Of a DNA stretch of 64,000 nt, positions 36,047-50,146 are shown piece after piece; the first letter of the stretch is position 1; each line of letters begins with the position of its first letter. Under the pieces are notes generated by a model, which saw only the letters and a list, made by a program, of their open reading frames with translations, was not told the DNA's origin and did not search any database. The stretch is taken from assembly GCA_036785705.1 (NCBI GenBank), contig JAWUZG010000299.1:682001-746000 (forward strand). Reading direction: 5' to 3'. The DNA is from Acanthornis magna. Lineage: Eukaryota > Chordata > Aves > Passeriformes > Acanthizidae. Position numbers and translations under genes: made by a program.

Positions 36047-38998
36047 CATTAAGAACTGGAAATTTCTATGTTCCCAAAAGGCTTAGTACAGCCAGAGAGG
36101 ATCTGTACCACCAAAGTGTTAAGGATGTGGAAACCTCACCATGAGTGTTTCAGGGAGAAAGATTAATTTACTCTAGATAGATTAAAACTGTGGACTGCCT
36201 GCTTGCTAACATTTACAATGAGCCTTAATTTTATTAATAAGGATTCCAGTCTGGGAGCTCCAGGATTGCTCCACAGTAAAAACCAAAGTGCAATAAATGA
36301 TGGTAATGATCAGATGTACTTTAAAAGCCCACTCTTGTTTTGGATTGAAATTCTACTCCCTTATTTTATTTAGCTGGAGCATAAAAAGCATTTAGGGCAC
36401 CTATTCATTGCATCTAAGTGTCAGTACAAAAGGCATGAACTGAGAGCACCTGACCACCAGAAATTCCAATCCTGGGAGGCACTGTCAGCACAGACTGGTC
36501 AAAGAAACCTAACCTTTGAAACCACAAATATCTTTCACTATTTCCTCCCAGATCTATGTTTTTTCTGCATCTCTTATTTATCTTTTTTTATTTCTCTCTG
36601 TGAATAATAATGCATGTTCATGAGAATAGCTTTATGTTTATATTATTCTTTACAAAATCTTTTCACACTGCACTGTGTATGTAAAAATTTTATAGTGACA
36701 GACAAATATCAGACTTTTCTGTCAGTCATATCTGAGCTTGGTTTACCCCTGGCTTTTTCACAATCAATCACAATGTCCTTATCACCTTTCCATACTGTAT
36801 AGCAGCTGGCATTCAGTCTTCCCAAGTTCTTGGGGTTTTTAGATTACCCTAGGAGCAGCAGCATACCATACAAAACTGTAATGGCAGGTCACAGACCCTT
36901 AGGAGCTTGATAGGATCCGTTCAGGGCTGTGCTGAGATGGTTTCTGCAAAAAGCCTTAAAGCCAGGCCTGTGTCATTAAGAGGTCTAGTGGTCCTAATGG
37001 GCATCTAATGACTGGAAGGCCTCTGATGTTCTGAGAAAACACTTCACAGAAAGGGTTCCTCCATGTTCACCTACTTGGTGGTTTCCAGTGTTGGACTGAG
37101 TGTCTATAATAAGCAAGGTATATGAAAATCTTTAGAGGCAAAAACCTGTGAGACAAATAGTCTTAATTTTTGCTCTTTACTCTTTGTTGGGTTTTGGGGT
37201 TTCTGTTGAGGTTTTTTTGTTTGGTTGGTTTTGGTTTTGTTTTTTCCCTGATTGGCTCAACCATGATCCAGAAAGCAGCCTGTCTGAAACATATTTCAGT
37301 CTTTTAGAGTCTCCATTTCAATGATATACCAGATAATTATATGACAGGAGATTAATATCATGTCTTCTTTATCTGTCTTTTTTTATCCATCAAGTGTCTC
37401 ATTTGCACTGCCAAGCATTTGACCTGTCATGAGTGCATGACCCACAGCTTTTACCTAGAATACCCTTGGAGTCCCAGCTTTGGCTACACCGTGCTATCAT
37501 TTGGAGGTTTTCCAATAAAGGACACCTGATACCATCAGAGGCCAATGTCACAGTTCATGACAGTGACCTAAAATAACAGCAGGTATGTGAGCTAATGGGA
37601 TATGCCAGGAAAACATGTATGGAGACATCCCCAGCAGTGTTTGTGTTGGATTCCTGGATTGTGGGAAATAAGGCTCATAGAGCACCGCCCTGACTCAGAC
37701 CTGGTTCAATTATATTCATGTTTCTTCTGGGAGGATTTAGCAAAATAGTTCCCTCTACAAGGCATCAGGCGAGGAGCAGCAGGCAGGGAGCGTTGGCTGT
37801 CAGAATCCTAGGACTCTGGGAAACAAATGAGGAAGCAACCAAAGTGGCAGGAGTTACCATGGTGCTTTTAATTTTAATTTCACTCTCCGTATTTTTTTAA
37901 TGAATGTGTATTCCAAAGTCTTTTCCTTCTTTTTAAGCAGCAATGTTCAATTCAGCAATTCAGAGATATTTTCTGGAAGCTATGGAAATATTTTAAGCAC
38001 TTCACTTCTCATCCACATCCAGAAAAGGTTTTATCCTTACGGAGAGGCATATAAATCTGCTGTCCCCCATTTGCTTCAGTCTTTTGGTTTTGTTGGGGAC
38101 AGTTTTCTAGCCTAGGTTTTAGAATACCTAATGGATCCTGTACCTTATATCACACTGAACTTCAAAAAGATCCTGTTTGTAGCATAAATATATTTTTCAA
38201 ACCGGTTGGTTGGATCAATTTCGACTTTAAAGGCTTTTTCCCTCCTCTTTATTGATATAATTTAAGAAATAATACCTTTCAGTAATCTGTGGTTTCTCCT
38301 GTGTTACATTATTAGAACCATCTGCCCACCTTGATTGATCTGAGGATAATTTTCCCCGTGGTTCTTGTCCAAGCATTTCTGCCATGAGTAGGTAACCATC
38401 CAGATTAGATGCTTTAGGAGGAAATGGTACAGCAGAGTAGAAGCTGAGGCTTGTTGTGGTGAGCCAGTTGTATGGGTTATACTTATAAAATAAGAGAAGT
38501 AAATGTGCCACAAACAATAACAGTTTCATTGCAATGGGTGTCTTGTCTCATCTTCAGCAAAGGTGTAACTCCTCAGATTTCCCTTCTGATCTGAAATATT
38601 TATGCTGCTTTTCCAAACCAGAAACACCTGTATATGCCTGTTAATATCAATTTTAACAGAATAAGAACACAATAAATTCATTTATCTTATAGTTTTTCAA
38701 AGGAAACAATTAGAAACATAAGATAGACAAATTCTCCTTAGCACTACAATTACATCTTGAACTCACACCATTATGTATTAGCCTGTCTCTCCTTTCATGG
38801 CAGTTGCTTTAGCATTAGTGGGGTCTCTTCATGGTAAAAGGTTAGAACATGTTTGTGTCATGACCTTGTAGTAGAGAAAAATAGCACAGCTCCTACCAGG
38901 AAGACCTTTTAAATCAGTTCAATGTACAAAGTCACCTAAGCTCTTATCTCTGTCATCAGCTGTTCCACAGAAAAAAGCTGCTGTTTATTTATTTAACA

Positions 38999-39008
38999 CC
39001 CCCCCCCC
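38999..39008 (+). repeat. C10 homopolymer
   Basis: A run of ten C in otherwise AT-rich DNA. The length may be error-prone. Confidence 0.85.
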
Positions 39009-40809
39009 TTTATTTACAAATTGATAAAGAGTCCAAAGTGTCAATTAAAATGAAGAGTTTGGTAAGGAACCTAGGTAAACAGATTCTCTATTAGATATTA
39101 ACTTTAAGGTCATGTAGTAATTTTTAAAAGGTTTGAAAATTAATATATAGAACATAAGTGCTACAGGAATTGTAGAAAAAGATACTGGAATAGGAAAAGC
39201 ACAACAATCAAACTCACTAAAATCTGTAATCGGTGTACTTACATGCACTAGTTTGTACGTTCAGCTATCTCAAAAAATTAACAGATATTGTAGCAGGAAT
39301 TTGTCATTTCAGCTGACAGATCCAGCAGCTCATAAAATTCATCCATGAAGAGGGAAGAAAACACAAGAGTCACAGTTAAAAACAGAAAGCCTTTGAAATT
39401 AATGTCTTATCTCCATCCTCAGCAGAAATAGATGAGGGGTTTTTTGCTGATCATTGGTTGATAAAAGTGTAGTGGATACAATCCTGTATTGGTATTGTAT
39501 CAGAGTAATTGATTTTGACAGAAGTAGGTGGATTAAAGCAACTAAGCACCTGAGCCACTTAAGGTACTGAAATTAAAATCTTGAAAAACACACTAATTTA
39601 AATCCACCAAAAAGTTTAGATTAGTACATGACCACTGTGCTGAGCAGGATGGGGGAAAATAAATTTTTTGTAGAAATGTTATATACTGAAACTAGACAAG
39701 CTTGTTTATCAGTTGGTCACCCAAGATAAATGATTTTTATAATTAGTAAAAAACCCCAAAAACTATTATTAGTACAAGTCTCAGGCAGAGTCCAAGAATG
39801 AGAACAAATCCTTCACCATGGTCAACACAACATTCCCAGAAAATGTCCTGGGGGTAATTGCACATTGATAATGTCCCCTTCCCAAAACCCTGAAGAAGAC
39901 CAAAGCTGCTAGCCTAGAGATACAGAGGAACATTGGGAGGGCAGGCCTAGTGCTAAAGAAAACAAGAGGTACTAGCAATGCCTTTTTTTACACAGCAATT
40001 TTCATTGTATTACTAATGAGGGTTTTCCGTAGCAAGTACAAGATTTAGGCTATTACACTATTAAAAGATTCGTGTGACTAAACCCAGAAGTCAGTGCCAG
40101 ATCTTTATGTGTACAACATATTTTGGACAAGGTTTCATGAGCTTGGGATGTTGGGGGGATGTACCTTTCACTGTTTAGATGCTAAATCAGTAACACAATC
40201 CTTAACACCACAGGATGAGCCTCTTGCTTTTAGGCGAAGTGCCTTCTAATTGTAATTGTAGCCATCTTCCCAGATTTATGACAATGCTTCACATTCTGGA
40301 GTGCAGCAGCCTTTCAGGATGGTCCATGACAGTGATGTGGTTGTATGTGAAATAAATAAGAACTACCTGCTCACCATTTATATTAAAATAGCATTTTTAC
40401 AGCAGTGGCTACATCTTGCAGCAGTGCTGCTGCAACGCTCTAGGTCACTACTGCAGAACAGTCTCATTTTTATAAGACTGATGGAAAGACTGGGTGTCAA
40501 ATTTAATAAACCCTTTGGCTCTTTTTCTATTATTCTATGCCATGGGTCCTCTCTCTGCCTTTAAGTATCATATTTTTTCATTTGGTGGTGCAATAATCCA
40601 GATATATAAACCACCCTATATCATTTGGTATAATTTGCATTGATTGACAAGTTTAAAGCTAACCTGTATTAATGAATTTTTGCGTATGTAATATAAGTGA
40701 TTCAGACAGATTAGGGCAAAAATCTTATTAGTAAAGTATAGGGAAAGCTGCATTTGGATGAACAAAAACTTCATTTCTTCTGCACTGAAAGATTCTAAGA
40801 ATTGAGTAT

Positions 40810-41469
40810 TGTAGGATTTGGTTCTCCAGGATTGCCGTCTGAGGTGTAGGTGCGGTTCAGACGGCCAGGACAGAGATGAGAGACTTCTGGATTTTGGTCT
40901 TAGAGCATGAGGTTTATTGTAATAAAGAGCGTGGGGGTAGGAGACCTGCTATGAGCTGCCAGGCACAGCCCAGAGCAGGTCAAAGAGGTGAGAGAGAGAG
41001 AGAGAGGTACAGGATACAGGATACGGAATCCCGTGGTTCTCGCTTACAATACAATAAATCATGTTCTGTGCTGAATATTCTAATTTTCACTAACCAATCT
41101 AGAACAAGATACAAATTCTATAGCATTTACATACAGCCTATGAGCATACTTGTATTACCATATGGCATTATATTTTAAACCCTAAAAACTGCTTTTTTTG
41201 GACCGTATGCTAAGTTGGTAGGGTCTGCTCTGCCCTTTGGACCTGCCAGCAAGCAGAGGCTATTGTCTAATCAAGGAGTGGTATTGTTCAATCAGGGAGG
41301 GTGGTGAGCCTCCAGTGGCCATGCCATTGTTTTTCCAGTTATTTAGTAACTGAGGTTTGGTATCTCAAAACTTGTCTTCATTTCAATTTCTCTTATAGTC
41401 TCTATATTCTCAGCATCTTTTGCCAGGTAATAATTTTTATCAGACTTTCCTATTTCATCCTCCCCAACA
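40810..41469 (-). mobile_element. Solo LTR, ERVK-like, with 6-bp target duplication
   Basis: On the minus strand the element starts TGTTGGGGAGGATGAAATAG and ends CAAATCCTACA, giving 660 bp with TG...CA ends. It contains CTCTTTATTACAATAAACC, an AATAAA polyadenylation signal just before the U5-like tail, and a CT-rich stretch. The flanks GAGTAT (40804-40809) and GAGTGT (41470-41475) form a 6-bp target duplication with one mismatch, as expected for beta-like (ERVK) elements. No gag or pol sequence adjoins it, so it is a solo LTR left by recombination. Confidence 0.88.
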
Positions 41470-44400
41470 GAGTGTGACTGCAGGTTTAAAGAAAACAATT
41501 CAAATATTCTTGCTAATAATCAAAAGCATTTATTAAGCCAACTAGCCAGGGCCTGTACAGGGTCTCTGAGAACAGTCTCTTCCCTTGGCTTACACAAGCC
41601 CTTCAGATGTGATTACATTCAAGTTGAGCTGCACAAGAATCCTATGTCATAATGGTGATGCTAGCTTCTATAAAATGTTTATTTATCCAAGACTAAAATA
41701 CCTTAGTGGGAATGTACTGTTTCTGGTGAAACTACCACACAGAATGATCTGGGAGAGATCTGTATGACTTCATAATTAGAGAAAAATTAATTATTTGGTA
41801 GCTGGAGAGTCACCAGGGCTGTATGAAATCATATCAAAAATATCACAGGGCATTTCTTGAAAATTTGGAAGAAAACGTGATAGTGCACTGAAAAACTCTC
41901 CAGAAGAGGCAATGCTTCAGCCTAGCAGGCTGTAGGTGCTGCTCTGAACCTTTCAACAGAGTCATGTTTTAAGACTAAAACACTGCAATAGGCCTAGTGA
42001 AAGGACAAATATCCCAAGAGTGAGAAACAAGTGGAAAATTGAAAGACAAGAGTATTCTCCAGGTAGTTGTTCGGGTCTGGACAGCCGATTGGAAGAAAAT
42101 CTTGTGGAAAACATCTAGTGGGAGGGCAAGGCACAAATGAAAATGCTTCACCGTCTCAAGCATCTCTACAGCTGTTTAGAAAATTAGGTGGAATGAGAGG
42201 AAAGTTGACATTTCTTATTAAATAATTATTTGTCAAAATTGGAAATATCAACTTTCTGTATTTCAAAATTTCTAGGATAACAAGGACCTGCTCAAAGAGG
42301 GAATTGTGCTCACCCGTTGGGGTTCATGTCTTTATCTTCAGTGCCCCTGTTCACTGTCCTCTGGTCTTTTTAAGGAATCAAAGAAAATTAGTAAGTTTCC
42401 CATGAAACAAAAGAGACAAAGTATTTTTGTTTCCTGGCAAAACCTTGAATAATACATTGAGCGTAGAAAAGTCTCTGCAGCCTGAGAGCTGAACAAGGTC
42501 AGAAGACACTTGACAACAAAAGTGCCTCTGACCCTATAACTTACAATGAGGCAGTATTTCATGTACAGATTTTTTACTCCTGTTACATGTTTCATCCACC
42601 CAGCTAAACCTTAATTTAAACTGGCCCATCTAGCACCGTTGCCTACAGTCTCACAGATTTGGTTCTAGATAAGGTGAAATTTTCTTACTCTTTAAAACAC
42701 AAAATAAAAAAGCTGCCATAATGAAGTGCAGGTGGAGCTCATTTGGAGTAATGAGGTTTCTGAATGGATGTTTGCAAACAAAACACTCTTTCTGACCTGA
42801 CAGCTCACCAATTCACATGCTGTTCCTAAATGGTTTGTTTTGTTCCCTTGGAACTCGATTGGAAATGAAGATTTCTGCTGGTGATGGTGGTGCTTCAGTG
42901 AGGGGGGTACAAATTAGTGAGCTGCAATTCAAACAGGAAGATTTCCTTTTTTTTCCTTTTGTGCTTGAGCTGCTCTTGCTTCCTGCCTACCCCTCCAGTC
43001 AGAGGGACAAGCAAATGGGTTTGGGACCTGGAATTTTGGAATTGCTTTAGGCACACAAATAACAATTCTGCCATAGCCAGGGTTGCTGTTCATAAGGCTC
43101 CTAAACAGGGGATTCAGAGAGCTAAAGCTCAGAGTTCAGCTTGTACTGACTTACTTAAATGCGTGGTTTATATCATTCTAGGTAAGAAATACATTGTGAG
43201 AAGGGGAGCACAGATGTTGTGACAGCTCCTCGGTATAGAAATTTAACATTAAACCACCCAGGACACAGAGTGCTCTACACAGGCACTCCAGTGGGGCTGT
43301 TTTATCCAGCAAATCCTGCCAACTAATTTTTGGGTTGGTAAATATACCTTGGACTTCTGGCCTCTGGCACTACTTGGTCTGAGGCCTTTTATGAGCTGTA
43401 AAATATTGATATTTTATATTATTGGATATAGAATGCATTCCCAAATGTCTCCAGCCGTTTGAATTCCAAGGCATCAGCTGGAGTGATTCATTGTGTTTCA
43501 CTGAATGAAAAAAAAGAGGGGGGAGAGAAGGGGAAGGCGACGGAAGTGCAGAAACAGCTGTACGGAAACAACAATCCTAGAAAGCATCCCCATGCCATGG
43601 TCCTAAAGTCCAGTCTGATCCAATGGAATGTGGCTATGCCTCCTGAAAGAGAAAATGGAGATGCAGACCAGAACAACATGATGCAAATTTTACAGCATAA
43701 ATAGAAATATTAATCTACAAAACTGAGCAGTAACAAGACCTGGGAGTGATTAAGGATAATGCATCAGCCATGTGCACAATGTCTGGTAGCAGCCAGAAGG
43801 TAAACAATGTCTTGGCATCTATTATGTCTCTAGAAGTGAGATATATCAATGAAAAGGTAAATACATACAGAGCAAGAGCAAAGCCACATCTGTTTTTCAT
43901 TTTAGGGCATTACATAAAGAATATGAGAAGCTGTGAAAGATTTTTAAAAGGTACTTAGACTAACATTGGAAACAAGGAAATGCCTCATAAGGAATAAAAA
44001 ACCAAGTTCTGCCAGTATGCACAAAGGAAACTGAGACCTTGGATAAAAATACAAGATCTAAAATACCCTAAAAAGGAAAGACAGATTCAAGTGCAAGGTA
44101 TTTAAATACAATAGCACAGCTAATTGAAAACCAAAGAGTTTAAATGGTGGTAGAAATCAGTAGCCTGAAGTTATTTGGATGGAATTAAGACATAGATGAA
44201 TAGCTGTTGCATGCTGCAGAGTAAAAAAGGTTGTGCATCAACTCAAAGGAGCACTTAGCTACATAGGTAGGTTGTGCCATAAAAGAACTTTAGGAAAGTA
44301 AATAAATTTATCATCTCATCTTTCAGATAACCTATTCATGCTAACAAGTTCAAAAAGTGCTCTCTGCAATTGATTTGATTTAGCTTTGGTGATGCCGAAA

Positions 44401-47400
44401 ACACATATGATAAAATCTGCTGTTCAACAGCAAACCCCATCCCTAACAAGAATTTTAGGACCTGTTTTAAAAGATACCCTTGCAGTAAAACTTACTGAAG
44501 GAGATGGTGGTGATGGGGAAGAATAGCTGGACTTTATAAAATGGGATACAAAAGGAATCTTCACCTGAAACCTCTCTGCGAAGATTTATAGCACAGAGAT
44601 AGTCCCAAAGAAAAGCATCTTCATTATATGGAGTCTACTTTTCTCTAGCTGCTGTTGCACATAACCAGACTGTCTTGATGAAAAAATAAATCTTTTTTTT
44701 TTTAAGGGGAGTTCAGAGGCATAAGAGATTCTGAGAGGGAAACAGGTGGATATCTGCCATCCCTTTTAAGAAGAATTAATTCCCAAATGGAGTACTTTCT
44801 TAGCTTTCTTCCCAGGTCTTACAATTTCTAATCCGAGATCAGCAACTGGCAGAACAGAGGTTAAGGAAAAAGGATGAAATAAAAGCTTCCTGTTCTTAGT
44901 AATAATAAACCCTTTGACAAAAAGCAACAGTGCAGTGGTGTTTTCCTCTGGCAGTTTATCTGGGCAGAGCTGTCTCACAGCTTTGAAGAGCTGTTTGTGA
45001 GTTTTGCAGAGGTAGAAGACAGTTCTGGACAGAATGAGAGAAGCAGAAGGGAGCACTTTCCCTTTTCTTTACATGACAATTGCCCCTTTGACTCATAGAA
45101 TCTCACAATGGTTTGAGTGGGAAGAGACTTTAAAGCCCACCCAGTGCCACCCCTGCCATGGGCAAGGGACAGCTTCCACTGTCCCAGGCTGCTCCAAGCC
45201 CCAGTGTCCAACCTGGCCTTGGACACTGCCAGGGATCCAGGGGCAGCCACAGCTTCTCTGGGCAATCCCTTCCAGTGCCTCACCAGCAACCACTGTAAAA
45301 AAATTCTTCCTGATATCTCTTCTGAATCTACCCTCCTTTGGTTTAAAGCCATTCCTCCTTGTCCCATTGCAATAGACCCTACTAAAAGGTCTCTCCCCAT
45401 CCTTCTAAAAACCCCTTTTAATAAGGTTTCCCAGAGTCTTCTCCTCTCCAGGTGAACAATCCCAGCTCTCACAGCCTTCCCTCCCAGCAGAGCTGCTCCA
45501 TCCCTCTGCTCATCCTGGAGCCTCCTCTGGACTCTCTCCAGCAGCTCCAGCTCCTCCCTGAGCTGGGCCCAGGGCTGGGGCAGCTCTGAAGGTGGGGTCT
45601 CACCTGAGGGGCAGAGGGGCAGAGTCCCCCCTTTCCTGCTGCCCACGCTGGGGCTCAGCCCAGGATACAATTTTGGCTTTCTGTGCTGTGAGTTTGCACT
45701 GCTGACTCGTGTCCAGCCTTTCATCCACCAGCACCCTCAAGTCCCTCTTCCCAGGGCTGTTCCATCTGCTCATCCTCTCTGGAGTCACAGGGGAGGAGAC
45801 CTCTGCAAAACACAACCTCAGCAGCAGAGGAACAGGAGGTGTTTAATCTACAACAGCTGATCCCTGGCACCAGGGAATATTGTCACCTGGCTTCACTTTT
45901 TACAGGTAAATTGGTACTCTCTGGACTTGTCCTGACATCTTGATCATAAGTTGTTGTCTTCTGGTTTTTGTGAAGTTTTGATTTATACCTTTTTCTTGTA
46001 TGTGAGTTTGAAATACCTAAATGCAGGCACAGCCCACGAAAGCTTAATGGTTACAACTGTGGGAAGCCTCTGGACTTGAAATGCTGCCCATGCAAATGGA
46101 AAAAGAGAAGCTTGACCTGCTCTTAGATTTACAGAATAAATACACCATTTAAGTGGGTGGGGGGAAGATTTGAAAGAAAAGGTGGAATTCCCGAAGTGGT
46201 TATGTCTGGCAGCTCGCCTTTGCAAAGGCATTGTGGGGGAACAAAAAGTTAGGATTTTAAGATGAAAGCCATGTTTAAGTATTTTAGGCAACATAACTGT
46301 AAAAAAAAGGACATCTGAGGTTGTGCCTTGTCAGACAAAGCCAGGTGTCCTGGGACTTTAACAGCCCTATGCAGAATGCAGGAATTGATTTTATTTTCAC
46401 ATATTAAATTTGTTTTTATGTCGATAGTGTTGCACTTTCTACCAGAAAACAAATGTGATCAGCATCAGTAACAAAGAAGCACCATCTGCTACAAAAATTA
46501 AATGTATACCATAACATCATAAAGTAGTCTTTCAATAAGTGAGATCTATTTATGTATCAGTAGATGTTAATGTATGCTAATAGGGTGAGGGAGAGACATA
46601 GACTATGAATTCTCAAGATTTGTACTACTCACTGGTCAAAATTAGGACCCTCAGTTATTAGACTATGCATATAAATTTTCTCTTCACTTTAAAAGTGAAA
46701 TTACATTTCTATCCAAATCAATAGAAAATAATGTTTCCCTGCCAAAGCTGTAGTGACCATCTCCAAATAAATATTCAGGCTGGGGAAATCTTTCATTTGT
46801 ATTTGCACCCAGCAGTCAGAAGGAGGGTTATGTGTGTCAAGTGTCAGGCTGGAAGGCTGCAGAGGTTTGGAAAGGTTGTCGCAAGAAATGCTCACTGTCT
46901 CCTGTGTCTGTCATCCCAGAGACTGCAGCACAGACAGGATGTGGAGACGCAGCAGTGCTTCTTCCACTGGCAACATATTCCACCAAGATGGTGTACTTGG
47001 CAGTGGGAAAACTGGAATAGGGAAGAAAATATTTCTCTTTATGCTGGCAAAAGTTGTGTTTGGATAAAACATTGTGTGTTAGTTGTTCCCATGCTGATGG
47101 TTGCTCTTATTCAGTGACAGAATTTGGACTTCTGCAGTTGGCACCCATACCTTTGACTTGGGCTGGAATTCGTGGATTCAATAGAAGGGAATCTCCTGCC
47201 ATTCTGTAGGCTTGGTTTTAAATAGGTAGTGCCATTTTTAGGCATTTCATTTCTCAAGCAATGAGAACTGGAGGATAAGAAAAGGTGAAGAAGAGAACAA
47301 ATGTCCAATTTCAAACCATCAATTAACCTACTGTAAAAATTAATGGATCAAATTTTAATAAGCTTGGACCTTTCTGAAGGGGAAGGAGAGGCTGGTGAGG

Positions 47401-48734
47401 GAAAAAAAATCTGTATCAACTCCATAAAAAATGAACAAAAAATTAAGGAAAGGTTTTGGGGCAGTTCAGCAGAAAATGTAATTGAGTCTTCACAGGCCTC
47501 AGTGAAGCCACAAAGTCTGGGATTGAATTTGCTGAATACATCTCAGGTTAACTTTCTTGAGTACTGATAATTCTGAGGTAAGGCACTTTGACCCCCAAAA
47601 GGTGCCATGTGTTGCTGTGTTTTGCAATGTGACGTTTTCCTGAAATTTTAATAACAATCAAAAAGCAGCTTTATTTAGAAAATGTAACAGTTTGACCTTC
47701 TGTGTCTTGTCCTGCTTACTTTGAGTAGAAAAGCACAGTTAAGCACAATTAAAATGGAAAAAAAAAGAATATACTTCTAATCTTTATGAAAACCATCTAG
47801 AAGGTTTTGCTTTTGCATCCTTGTAGGACCTATACTTTTAAACCTAGAAAGGAAAACGCAATCCTTCCATCAGCAACAGATAATAACTCAAAAGCATGGC
47901 AAGATTAATAATTAGATTTTCTGATGCCCAAACAATATTTAAATTTAGCTAAAGAATATATGAGAATTCTGTGTAGTAGACAAGAATGACTCATTTTTTT
48001 TACTTGCTATCTGCAAGGTTTGCAGAGAAATACAGTTGCAGCTAGAGATCTATTTCTATGCCCATTTAAATTCATTCATGCATGCTCACACAACGCTATG
48101 ACTGTTCAACTCACACTAATTTCAGAGGGATTAAAGCTCCCTTATTTATTACATAAACAAGATGCAGAAAATGTGATCATTACTGGACTTGGATCAGCTC
48201 TTAAAGCCAAAAATCATTGGCAGTCTCTACAACAACTTCCATGGGCTTTGCGTTAAACGACTCAAAACAGACCCTAAGGCCTGTTAATCTTGGACAGCAT
48301 TAACTTCTGTGACCCCACAAACCTCCCAAACGTTGCCATGGGTGAGGCAGGCTTCTCCTACTCATATACTTGGAGTGTGGAACATGAAGCTTCTGGACAG
48401 CAAAAGGAAAGAATTCAACTGAGAAATTGTGGTTATTTTGGCTTCTTTGACAATCTTGACCATCAGTGTCAGATTGGAAGGCAGTGAGGAATCAGGATTA
48501 AAAAGACAAGATTTAAAGCACTGGTTCTCAGATCTGAGACAATGCTGAAAGCCAAAGAACATGCACACAGCAAAATCCATCAACTCAGAGGTGTTGTATA
48601 ATTTTACCTGTAGTTAGGCATAGTCCTGAGTGCCTTTTCAGATGGTAACAGCATTTACTTCTGGTTATTTACAGACACAATTCGTGTCTTGTTACCACAA
48701 GTTTGCAGGAGGGTGAAAGGTCTCCCAGTCTGCT
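41470..48734. other. Upstream intergenic region, one long CR1 only
   Basis: Apart from the CR1 at 45093-45800 this is AT-rich sequence with scattered frames under 130 codons, none resembling a known protein. A run at 46731-47117 is open for 128 codons but shows no conserved domain or splice context. Confidence 0.65.
45093..45800 (-). mobile_element. CR1 LINE, last ~700 bp of ORF2 plus 3' end
   Basis: The longest 3' CR1 copy in the window. Read on the minus strand it encodes ORF2 C-terminal blocks in order: DLRVLVDERLDTSQQC, LLERVQRR, a WKGLPREAVAAPGSL block and the 3' terminus ending GATTCTATGA. A 249-codon open frame (44975-45724) runs through it but is shifted and interrupted relative to the CR1 frame. 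It is a 5'-truncated dead copy. Confidence 0.92.
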
Positions 48735-49747
48735 CATCTAGAGGAAGCCCTGGACTGCTTTGGGAAAGAAACAGGATGAGCTGGAAGCCACCGTGCAGTT
48801 GGGAAATTGCGATCTGATCACTACCACTAAAACTAGGTGGGATAAATCCTGTGGCTGGAGTCCTGCCTTCAGTGGTTATAAACAGCCCAGGAGGAACAGG
48901 CAAGGAAGGAATGGGGGAGGGAGTTGTCCTCTAAGTAAAAAAAAGTAGATTGACAGCACAGAGCTGTCCTTGAGAAACAACAATGCAGAGGTCGAGAGTT
49001 TATGGGCAAAGAGTAGATGTCAGGCCAACACAAGCCTTGTGGCTGATGCTTCCTTCAGGTCATCCCATCACAGGGGGTCTGGTGATGAAGGGTTCTCACT
49101 GCAGCAGAGGAAGCAACACACTCACAGACCCTGATCCTGGCAGGGGATTTCAACCACCCAGACACCTGCTGGAAATGGGAGACAACAAGGTGAGTGTAGT
49201 CTTGGAAACTCCTGGAGTGCATCAAGGATATCCAGATGGTTCAGAAACCCAACTGAAGGAAGAGCCTTACTGGATCTGCTGCACACCAGCACAGAGGAAC
49301 TTATGGAAGTGGGAGCTGGTGGTAGTCTGGGTTACAGGGATCATGTCCTGGTGGAATTCGTGATCTCAAGGGATATAGCCCAGGAAATACATACAACCAA
49401 GACCCAAATCCCTAGCTAAGCGACCTTTCAGTTAAAAAACTGATGGATGGCATCTCCTGGGGAGCTCTCCTCAGGGATAAAGGAGCTGGACAGAGATGAC
49501 AGCTGTTTAAAACATTTTTCTTAGAGCATAAGTACTCTTGATTCCCATGTGCAAGTAACCAAACAAGACAGGCAGAAAAGCAACATGATTAAGGACCACC
49601 TGGTCACACTGAATCACAAGAGGGGAATGTAGAGGCAGTGGAAGCAGTGACATAAATCCTGGAAAGAATATAGGAATACGGTCCAGGAGTGTAGGGAAGG
49701 GATCAGGAAAGGTAAGACATATTTGTAGCTAAATTCTACCAGGAATG

Positions 49748-49780
<33 letters not shown>

Positions 49781-50146
49781 TCTTCTACTAGTGAGCTGGG
49801 CAGAAAAGGGAGATTAACAAAGGTGTACCCCTGCCTCTTACACCCCCAATAAATAACCCAAGGGCTGGTGACAATTAACATGGGGAAGGCTAAGATACTC
49901 AACAACGCTTCTTGCCTCATTTTTCAGTGTTGATCCCTCTCCTCACATTTCTCAAGTCCCTTAAACTAAAGCCAGGAACTGGCAGAAAGAAATCTCTCCC
50001 ATCATAAGTGAAGATCAAGTTTGATTTCATCTGAAGAACCTGAAAATAGACAAATCTGTGGGACGCAATGAAATGCATCCCCAGGTCCTGGGGGTAGTGG
50101 GAGATGTAATTTCTAAGCAGCTTTCTCCATCATATTTGAAAAGTCC
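48735..50146 (+). mobile_element. CR1 ORF2 relic: endonuclease into reverse transcriptase
   Basis: Broken sense-strand frames show the CR1 APE endonuclease and early RT in order: KKQDELEATVQL near 48763, LILAGDFNHPDTCWK near 49134, a DHVLVEFVISRDI block near 49340, RQWKQ near 49636, and LKIDKSVGRNEMHPQVL near 50040. The frame is broken by many stops and indels, so this is a pseudogene. It ends abruptly at GAAAAGTCCTGG, where LTR sequence starts. No matching CR1 continuation was recognised beyond that LTR. Confidence 0.88.
49750..49779 (+). repeat. (AAT)10 microsatellite
   Basis: Ten uninterrupted AAT copies lie inside the CR1 ORF2 relic, after GGAATGTG. A perfect array of this length is likely to be length-variable. 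Confidence 0.95.

Larger units (their letters stand above)
29790..40809. other. Upstream intergenic region with LTR and CR1 insertions
   Basis: Outside the listed elements (30640, 32585, 33643-34590, 36005) nothing gene-like was recognised. A 17-bp palindrome GCTCTCACTGTGAGAGC lies at 34984-35000. The interval 36047-40809 is AT-rich, with T/G-rich simple stretches near 37190-37245. Confidence 0.65.

Noticed and set aside
44975..45724. 249-codon open frame on the minus strand
   Set aside because: It runs through a CR1 copy; it contains CR1 ORF2 fragments (LLERVQRR, LPREAVAAPGSL) in a damaged frame and has no independent gene features.
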